A stretch of 19,827 nucleotides of DNA from assembly GCA_937925525.1 (NCBI GenBank), contig CALALS010000166.1, forward strand, positions 1 to 19,827. The letters are read 5' to 3'. The translations under genes were made by a program, and so were the position numbers. The first letter of the stretch is position 1. Every line of letters begins with the position of its first letter. The notes beneath the pieces are model-generated. The model made no database searches. It was not told where the DNA came from and saw only the letters and a list, made by a program, of their open reading frames with translations. Source of the DNA: an uncultured Flavobacteriales bacterium. GTDB taxonomy: Bacteria > Bacteroidota > Bacteroidia > Flavobacteriales_E > Vicingaceae. Below, in pieces: positions 1-7,800 of the stretch.

Positions 1-3000
1 TGGCTGCCAATAATTCTTGATTAGACATATTGTCTATAGCTGCAATTTGTGGGCCTCCTTCTTTTGAATAAATTTCTTTAGCTTCGTTTTGTCTTTGAAT
101 GGCTATTAGTTCTTTTTCTTTAGCTTGGTTTAATAGACTTTGTTTTGAAGAAAATGAGCTTGTGTTTTCTGCTTCTTTCCTTAGTTTTTTAGCATCGTTA
201 AAGTAAATGGCAGCTTCTTCATTTTTTAGTTCAGCAATAGTGGTTTGCGTATTATTTACTCCAATATTTTTCTGCATACTTTTTATAACGGTGCTGTTAC
301 GGTTGTATTCAGCTTGATTAGCAACTGCTGAAACATTAGCAGCTTCTTCAAACTTATTTTCTGATTGAATTCGTAAAGCTTCGGCTTTTGCTTCTAATTC
401 TTCTCTTTCTTCTTCGCTAGTGGCATTGTATGATTGATTAACTAATTCTTGGTATTCAGAGTTAGTTTTTTCAGCTTCATTTTCTAGTTGGTTTGCTTTA
501 TTGGCATTTTCTTCAGCAGAAGGATTAGTATAAGTAGGGTTTTCAATAAAATTTTGAGTGTTTTTTTGAGAGTTATTGTTTGTATTAGTAGTATTGTTTG
601 AAGCTAATGTGTTTTTCTCTGCTAAAATTTCTTCAGCATTTTCGGCATAAGTGTAAGAGTTGTTTTCTTTTTGTGATTTGATTTCTTTTAACTGTGCAAT
701 TTTTTCTTCTTCCAGCTTTTTGTCTTTAGACTTTTTAATGCTCTCAAGATTTTCCTCTCTGTAAGCTATCTCTTCTTGAATAGAGTTTGCCCAATTTTCA
801 TTTAGCTTAGCTAGTTTCAAATTCTTTTCATATTCATCACTTGTTGTACTTTCTATTTCAGTTGATAATTCATTGTAATCGTTATTGTAGTTAGTAACCT
901 CATTGTTATTAATTGCATTAAAAGAAGCTACTTCATCAAGTTCATTTTCTTGTGGTGTAGAGTTGTTTGAAGAAGTATTATTATTTGTACTGTTGTTGTT
1001 TTCAGTTGTATTGTTGCCGGCATTTAAAACAAATTGTTCAGCTTCTTTGTTTACATTTTCATATTCAGCATTTAAAAGACTTATTTGTGTGTTTAAAGCT
1101 TCTTCATTTTTGGTGTCAGTTGTTTCAATTAGCTCTAATTTTTTAAGCAATACTTTTTCTTGAAGCTCTTCCTGCCATGCTTCATAGATGAGTTCTTTTT
1201 GCTCATTGTCTAGTTCTGAGTTGCCTAGTCTGTTGATTTTGTCAGTGTATTTTTTATTGGTGGCGGCTATAAAGTCAGCTGTTTCTTTTGTGGATTCGCT
1301 AATCTCTACCGAGTTATTGTTTGTTTCGTTTGAATTTTGATTATTAGTGTTAACAGAGTTGTTGTTTGTTTCGGTAGTGTTATTTGTATTCTGATTGGAC
1401 GTATTGGTGTTTGTATTTTGAGTTGAGTTATTTGAACTTTCTGTGGAGTTATTATTTGAATTATTAGCTAACTGACTTTCTTTGATGACTTTTTCGTTTT
1501 GAGCTATTTCGTACTCTTTTTCTTTTTGCTGCTCGTTTAATTCGTTTATTCTTTTCTGAATATCGGCTTTCTCCTGTAATGAAGTAGCGTCAATTAATTC
1601 ATCTAATTTATTTTCTTTTTCTGCTTTAATATCGTTTAACCATTTTTGATTAATTTCTTTTTTAGCTGAAGCTAATTCAACAGGATCTGTAATTAGTTTT
1701 GTTCTGTCTAATTCTTTTTGGTGTTTGGCGGCATAAGAATTCATGCCATAATCAGCATTATTCAGTTTGAATTCACTGGCAAGTGTTTCATCAAATTCAC
1801 CAACTAGGTTATTTGATTCATAGTAATCTAGCTGACGAAGTAAGCTTTCTTTTTCAGCGTCAGAAAGTTTTGAATTGGAATTGCCTGCATTTTGGGCAAT
1901 ATCTTGAAATAAAATATTGGTGTATTTGTTTACGCTTTCTGAAGTACGTGATTTTTTCTTTAACTCATCAGATTTTTCTTGTGCCTGAGCTATGTTATAC
2001 TCAATATCTTCTAAATCAATGTTTAAGGCGTTTATTTCATTTTGAATTTGTTCTTGCTTTTTCTTACTCTTTTCAGCTTCTTTAGCTTGTTCTAAACCCT
2101 TTTTTCGGTTTATGATGGAAGATTTTGATTCCTGTAATTGAGCCAGATATTCATAAGATTCTTGAGTTTTCTTTTTATCACTTTCTGCTCTTTCATAGGC
2201 TAGCTGCTTTTCTATGGAAGATGCATCTTGCATTTCTCTATTGTTGGCAATTAAATTCTGTAAGTCTTTGTACGCTACTATAGCACTATCTCTATTAGAT
2301 GCATTAATATTAGTGTTAACTTTTCCTGAAAGCACATTTGCTTGGTTAGCTAAGGTCTGTTTTTCAACGTATTCTGCTTCAAGGCTTCTGGCTATGTTAT
2401 TTGCAATTACAGCTTCTGCTGCTAATTGTCCTGCTTCTTTCTTTTTATCTAATGCCTTTTGTTCTATAGAAAGCTTTTCCTGCTCAGACATGTTGCTGTT
2501 AATACTTGCCAGAAGCTTTTCAGATTCGGCAAATAACTTTGATGCTTGAGTGCTTTTTTCTTTAGCTAGAGTGAGAGAATAGTCTCTTTCTTTTTGACTT
2601 TTTTCAGCGTTTTTTTGCAATTCTGAAGCTTGTTGCTTTGCATTATTTGCTAAGTCAGTATTTGTAAGCTTTGTGTATTCGTAGTCGGATATTTTAGGCT
2701 CTTTATTTTCTTTATTGTTGCTTGCTATGGTATTATCGTCACCGGTAACTTCAAGTTGTGCCTTTTGTTTAATTAAGTCTTTCATTAATTCAGACTTGTC
2801 AATGTTAGATGCTATTTGCTCATCAAATAGATTTTTAATTACTAGCTTTTCATCATCTCCTGAACCAACTAATCTTAGTTCTTGCTTTAATGGCCTAAAT
2901 TCAGACAAAACAGGAACTTCAATCATTCCACTATGCACAGGAGATTCGTCATCCGTTTCAATTACAAACTTGTATTTTCCTCCGTTGCTCGGCAGCGCAA

Positions 3001-4180
3001 TGATATATTCGCCATTTTCTTTTGTTCTGTATTCACTTAAAAATTCATTGGTATTGGCATCAAGCACTTTTATTGTGGCACTTTTTTTCTCGGAATTTTC
3101 TACTATAAAATCACCTTTTATAATGGAATAACTAGCAGGTCTGGAGGCAACTTTAACTTTATATACAGATATTTGATCATATCCGCTTGATCTTTTTGAA
3201 GCGAAATAGGCGTAAATATTATCTTCATCGGAGATAAACATGATGTCATCATCCGGAGAGCTGAAAGCAAAGTCAAGGTTTACAGGTTTTGACCATGTGC
3301 CGGAATTTTCATTATAAGTAGATTTAAAAACATCATATCCTCCCATACTATTGTGGCCATTTGAGGAGAAATAAAGCGTTTTTCCGTCAGGATGTAAAAA
3401 CGGATAGTTTTCATCAAACTCTGAATTAATAGGCTTTCCTAAATCTTGTGGTTTTCCCCATTCGCCATTAGGTAGTTTTCTAACGTAATAGATGTCTTTA
3501 CCATTGTTTCCCTTATCTCCATAACTTGAATAATATATTATTTCAGGATTTTTTGGGATGTAAATAAGAGAATGTTCACCAACTTTAAGGTCATACTTCG
3601 ATTTAAATTCATCAGGCTTAACCACTACTTTTCCGCCAATGCCTTTTAAATCATAAACCCTAAAAAACTCAGACTCTCTAATTTCTTGCTTTGTTAGTAC
3701 TGAAATATCTTTAATTTGGTCAAGCAGCGAAATTCCGTTTCTACACATTTCAATCTGCCTGGCAGGGTTATATTCTTTAATTTGGTCAGATGTAGCTTTT
3801 GACTGAAACTTTGAATAATTGGTAATAGCCTCATTAAATTGATAATTAAGGTGATAGGCTTTTCCTAAGTAAAAATACGCAAGAGGTTCTACTGTACTTT
3901 TTCTGGTGGCAATGGTTAAATATTTTATAGGTTCTTCTTTATCTTTTTCAGTAACTAAAAGGCATGCAGCATATTTATAGTTGTAATTAGGGTCTTTTGG
4001 ATAGTTACTTAACAACTGTGCAAATAGTGGCTTTGCTTCATTAAACTTTTTTTCATCAAAAAGCTTAGCAGCGGCCTCTTTTAGCTCTTCTTCCGAGCCA
4101 TAATCTATTTGACCGTAAATGGAACAGCTGAAAACCATCAACAGTAGATATAGCTTATATTTTAGGGCTTTACATAACAT
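1..4180 (-). CDS. Exported TPR / PD40 / coiled-coil giant protein, 3' end outside the window
   Basis: The frame is open from an ATG at 4180 to base 1: 1393 codons plus one base, no stop seen. Residues 1-24 look like a signal peptide (hydrophobic LYLLLMVF, then CSIYGQ); the Cys at residue 19 is only a poor lipobox. Residues about 27-150 are helical and TPR-like. Residues about 200-340 carry PD40 beta-propeller signatures (HPDGKTLYFSSNG, then GGYDVF near 260-285). Residues about 350-407 resemble a carboxypeptidase-regulatory-like beta domain (KVLDANT..., ENGEYIIALP). From about 444 onward the protein is charged coiled coil, broken by Asn-rich linkers. The head matches the domain order of PorE/OmpA-family envelope proteins of Bacteroidota; an OmpA domain could still lie beyond the window. 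It starts 28 bases after the plsY stop and is probably the last visible gene of the operon. The function is unknown; a structural or surface role is inference. Confidence 0.85.
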   Translation of the reverse strand, partial: MLCKALKYKLYLLLMVFSCSIYGQIDYGSEEELKEAAAKLFDEKKFNEAKPLFAQLLSNYPKDPNYNYKYAACLLVTEKDKEEPIKYLTIATRKSTVEPLAYFYLGKAYHLNYQFNEAITNYSKFQSKATSDQIKEYNPARQIEMCRNGISLLDQIKDISVLTKQEIRESEFFRVYDLKGIGGKVVVKPDEFKSKYDLKVGEHSLIYIPKNPEIIYYSSYGDKGNNGKDIYYVRKLPNGEWGKPQDLGKPINSEFDENYPFLHPDGKTLYFSSNGHNSMGGYDVFKSTYNENSGTWSKPVNLDFAFSSPDDDIMFISDEDNIYAYFASKRSSGYDQISVYKVKVASRPASYSIIKGDFIVENSEKKSATIKVLDANTNEFLSEYRTKENGEYIIALPSNGGKYKFVIETDDESPVHSGMIEVPVLSEFRPLKQELRLVGSGDDEKLVIKNLFDEQIASNIDKSELMKDLIKQKAQLEVTGDDNTIASNNKENKEPKISDYEYTKLTNTDLANNAKQQASELQKNAEKSQKERDYSLTLAKEKSTQASKLFAESEKLLASINSNMSEQEKLSIEQKALDKKKEAGQLAAEAVIANNIARSLEAEYVEKQTLANQANVLSGKVNTNINASNRDSAIVAYKDLQNLIANNREMQDASSIEKQLAYERAESDKKKTQESYEYLAQLQESKSSIINRKKGLEQAKEAEKSKKKQEQIQNEINALNIDLEDIEYNIAQAQEKSDELKKKSRTSESVNKYTNILFQDIAQNAGNSNSKLSDAEKESLLRQLDYYESNNLVGEFDETLASEFKLNNADYGMNSYAAKHQKELDRTKLITDPVELASAKKEINQKWLNDIKAEKENKLDELIDATSLQEKADIQKRINELNEQQKEKEYEIAQNEKVIKESQLANNSNNNSTESSNNSTQNTNTNTSNQNTNNTTETNNNSVNTNNQNSNETNNNSVEISESTKETADFIAATNKKYTDKINRLGNSELDNEQKELIYEAWQEELQEKVLLKKLELIETTDTKNEEALNTQISLLNAEYENVNKEAEQFVLNAGNNTTENNNSTNNNTSSNNSTPQENELDEVASFNAINNNEVTNYNNDYNELSTEIESTTSDEYEKNLKLAKLNENWANSIQEEIAYREENLESIKKSKDKKLEEEKIAQLKEIKSQKENNSYTYAENAEEILAEKNTLASNNTTNTNNNSQKNTQNFIENPTYTNPSAEENANKANQLENEAEKTNSEYQELVNQSYNATSEEEREELEAKAEALRIQSENKFEEAANVSAVANQAEYNRNSTVIKSMQKNIGVNNTQTTIAELKNEEAAIYFNDAKKLRKEAENTSSFSSKQSLLNQAKEKELIAIQRQNEAKEIYSKEGGPQIAAIDNMSNQELLAA
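551..1700 (-). repeat. Diverged helical modules separated by Asn/Thr/Ser-rich linkers
   Basis: Inside the coiled-coil half of the left-edge gene, three helical units share the pattern W, then I/L, then E, then about 25-30 charged residues, then a second helix with I..L. Their key Trp residues are at about 847 (QKWLNDIKAE), 1002 (EAWQEELQEK) and 1130 (NENWANSIQEE). Each unit is followed by an Asn/Thr/Ser-rich linker: residues 906-957 (bases 1310-1465), 1056-1075 (956-1015) and 1194-1210 (551-601). The first linker is about half Asn. The units are diverged at the sequence level, so the homology is a judgement by eye. Confidence 0.5.
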
Positions 4181-4208
4181 GTGCTATTTACAAAAATAAC
4201 TTTATTAA

Positions 4209-4871
4209 TTAATCTTCATCGTCTTCATCGTCAGGGCTATCCACATTAGACTTTTGAAAAGCTTTAGATTCTGTTCCTTTTAAAAGTCGTTCTATGTTCT
4301 TTTGATGAGTAATAATAACCAATACAGCAATAAACACGGAGAAAACTTTTAACGAAATAAATGGTGTTTCAATAACTAAAAAAAGATACAAAGGAAAAGT
4401 TACGGAAGCTATTATAGATGCTAACGAAACGTATCTAAAAGCAAGCAAAAAGACTAAAAAAACTCCGATTGAGACTAAAGCTGCCTGATAGTTCATAGCT
4501 ATTACAATGCCTAGTAATGTGGCAATACCCTTGCCACCCCTAAAGCCTGCAAAAACAGGAAAAATATGTCCTAATAAAGCTGCCACTCCCAATACCAGTT
4601 GTAAGTTTATAAATTGAGATGTGTCGGGACTGTAAGTTCCATAAAAATAGGGGAGGTTGACAGCTACCCAGCCCTTTAAAATATCTAATATTAACACAAT
4701 TGTTCCGGCTTTTTTTCCTAATACTCTGAATGTATTTGTGGCGCCTGCATTTCCGCTTCCAAACTCTCTTATATCGGTGTTATAAAATTGACGGCCAATC
4801 CAAACGGCATTTGGAATAGAGCCTAATATATAGGCTATGATTAGTAATATTAAATTGACTGAATTTAACAC
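4209..4871 (-). CDS. plsY: Acyl-phosphate:glycerol-3-phosphate acyltransferase PlsY
   Basis: This integral inner-membrane enzyme transfers an acyl group from acyl-phosphate to the sn-1 position of glycerol 3-phosphate, the first acylation in bacterial phospholipid synthesis. All three conserved loops are present: GSGNAGATN at 38-46, GHIFPVFAGFRGGKGIAT at 101-118 and HQKNIERLLKGTE at 189-201, plus GSIP at 17-20. At 220 residues it has the normal family length, except for a strongly acidic tail (DSPDDEDDED). The start is GTG at 4871: no ATG lies between it and the stop of the upstream gene 24 bases away, and the hydrophobic N-terminus begins right there. That upstream stop is in the same reading frame. 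It lies within the long minus-strand operon and is followed after 28 bases by the TPR/PD40 gene. PlsX, which makes acyl-phosphate, is not in the window. Confidence 0.96.
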   Translation of the reverse strand: MLNSVNLILLIIAYILGSIPNAVWIGRQFYNTDIREFGSGNAGATNTFRVLGKKAGTIVLILDILKGWVAVNLPYFYGTYSPDTSQFINLQLVLGVAALLGHIFPVFAGFRGGKGIATLLGIVIAMNYQAALVSIGVFLVFLLAFRYVSLASIIASVTFPLYLFLVIETPFISLKVFSVFIAVLVIITHQKNIERLLKGTESKAFQKSNVDSPDDEDDED

Positions 4872-4895
4872 TCTGTAAATGCCGAATTTAAATGA

Positions 4896-7800
4896 TTATT
4901 CGTTGATGTCAAATTTCTTTACAAAATCTCTTACTTTCCTATCGTTTGATAGCATGTACTGATAAGGCTCTTCTCCTTTCTTATGGTCGTATTTTCGCTT
5001 ATCAGGCTTAACGGCAGTAATTACACTGTTAAATTCATCATTGGAAGAGTAAACTTGCATAATTCCTCTTGTATATTGAAAGAAGTACCAGTTGTTAGGA
5101 TCTATTTCCAAATAGAATGTTACTACATCACCACTTCTTTTCTTTAAAAGTTCTACTTTACCGTTAATGTATTTATTTACCTGAGTTTTATAAATATTTC
5201 CTACTCCAATTTTTCCAAATGATTTGTAAGATTTGGAGTTGTTATCCCACTTAAACTTAATTTCGTTAAATATTATTGTTTTATTTAATTCATCAGGAAT
5301 TTTTTTGTAGCCACCGTATAAATTAATTTGTGAAATTAATTTATCAGCCTCAGTTTGTCCAATAATTTCTCTAAGGGCTTTTTCAAATGTTTTTCTCTCA
5401 AAATTAATAGGATCTAATGTTGTATTGCCAATAATTTCTTTTGCAAATTTTTCCATGGCACTTTCATCCATCATAAAGTTAACCATCATTAATAAGTCAA
5501 AAATGGCATCGTTATCAATTTGGTTGTGAATGGCATTTCCACCTGTCTGCATTTTAATTTGCCCTGCTTCAATTCCTAAATCAAGAGTTCCTTCTCCATA
5601 AACTTTACATGATTTAGTGTTTAAGCTGATGTAATTTCCTCTAAATGACTGTTCTTGAATTTTATCTTTTGAAGAAACTCTATATTCTCCGGTTTCTTTA
5701 TGGTAGTGCAAGTATCCTTTTGCGTTTAGCACAACTTGGTCTCTTCTTCCGGCTTGTCTTGTGAAGAAAGAGGAGTATATTCCTAAAGAGTCAGGACTTG
5801 AATTGATGGCTGCAAATAATTGGTCGTCAAATTCATTTGTCATGGCTGAGTCAACAGGTATGTAGATGTTTTCAGGGTCAATTTGCGCATTAATATTAAA
5901 CCAGGTTGGTTTAACTTTGTCACAGTCATGTTTAATTCTACAGCTTCCTTTAAATGTTAAATCTTCATTGTTAGATGTTAAGAAAACTCTTCCAAAATAA
6001 TCAAATTGTGGACTGAGCCTAAAATTGGCTGTGTCTTCAATTACACCGGAGGCATAAGTTTGGAGTGTAGTATCTACGCCAATATTTTCTAAAAAGATGG
6101 GCTGCACTTTTTGGGTTTCATCCACATAATCTATGTATCCGGTTCCGGTATAGTTTTTCTTTCCGAAAATATTTATTGTTGCATCATAAATGTTAAAGTT
6201 TTGGGTTATGTAATTTGCTACAATTTTAGCATTTTCCAATGTATTCATCTTAGCATTTTTTTCAATTACAATTTTACCGCTGTCAGGATAAATCATGGCA
6301 TCTGCTACATTCACATATTTTACATTATTACAATAGATGATTTTTTCATGAATATCATATCTCGCTTCTGGTGCGTAAAAACTCAGTGAATCTTGTTTGT
6401 CGTGAATTGAAATGAATTTTGAGCCATCTAAAGCAACACCCGTAACTTCATCAGTTGTTTGACCTGATTCTTTAGCAGATAATGCGATATCATTTTTATC
6501 CATAAACCATTTAAACTCCTCCATAAAACAGATGTATTTGTTTTGTGGGAATTCTATGTATGAACCTCCACCATTTGATTTAAACTCTCCAAATCGTTCT
6601 TTGAAGTTTACGTATGCATTTACATTTTTGGTATTGAAAGACAGAGCATCACTTCCAATTTCATCTAATAACCTAAAGTCTGCGGTGTCTGATGTAAACT
6701 CTTGAAACTTGAAGTTGAATTTGTCCGCTTCTAATTCGGCTTTTTCAAATTTAAAGGTGCCATCACCACTTAATCCTTTTGGTCTTAGAGCTATGCTTCC
6801 ATTAAGTGTTGACCCATCGTACATTGAAAATGGCGTGTCTTGAGAGTAATTTACCATAACATCATTCTTAGGAAGCCACCTAACTTTAGTATTTTTAGCT
6901 AATACTGGCGGGTATTCAACAGCTGTTGGCTTTTCTTCTATCACATAGTCTTTTGCAATACACCTCATAGAATCAGGATAAAATGTAAAGTCATTAGAGT
7001 AGGTGGTGGATGTTATGTACTCCAGCTTTCCGTCTCCTTTAAGCCCTTCATTACTTAATTTGATTTTGCTTGTATATTGACCTTTACCATTATAAACAGC
7101 TACCCCTGAAGGTGGCGTTTCCCTTTCAAATCCTAATGAGTAATCATCCATTAACCTCAATGATTCATCAAAATCAGGGAATATTCCTGCTGAAACAAAT
7201 GTTCCTTTAAAGTTAATTCCTGCATTGGTAAAGTTGTCCAAACTATCAATTTCAAAAGGTGTTAGCTGAAAATAGAAGTTATTTTTCTTGTAAACTCCGC
7301 CTTGAATAGCTTGACGTTGATAGAAAACATAAGATTCTTTGAAGCTTGTGAATTTGGGATATTCGGCAAAATTTTTGGCTCCTGATTTATTGGTTTGATT
7401 GTCAATTAATAACTCTCCATTTATCTTTTCAATTACAGTTTTTACAGCAACTTGTTTCGGTTTTCCAAACTCATCTTTTTCGGTGCCGTCTGCCCTTAAC
7501 CTAAGTGAATCAACATTATCAAGGTTAATTTTAAACTCTTCATATTCAAAAGAAAAGTCCTTACCAAAAAAGTCAAATTTACCAGCTCGAATTACACCGG
7601 AAAATATAAAGTCTCTGTTTTTCTTTAAGACTAATTGTTGGTTTTTTGGGAAGACATAAACCTGCTGAGAATCACTTAATAATACATATTTTACTCCTTT
7701 AATTTTTAAATCAAAATTCAGTAAATTTAATGTGGCATTACTTTCTCCTTTGATGTCGGACTTGAACTCTAAAACGTCATAATCTTCTTTAAATGAACGA

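Noticed and set aside
19..24. Lipobox reading of the N-terminus of the left-edge protein (VFSC, Cys at residue 19)
   Set aside because: Phe at -2 does not fit the usual lipobox, and an alternative cleavage after the later YGQ fits signal peptidase I; left undecided (coordinates here are protein residues).
903..3131. Several plus-strand open frames of 86-138 codons opposite the left-edge gene
   Set aside because: They are antisense to a continuous minus-strand frame with clear domains. They are rich in Ser, Leu and Phe as expected from the complement of Glu/Lys/Asn-rich coiled-coil codons, and match nothing.
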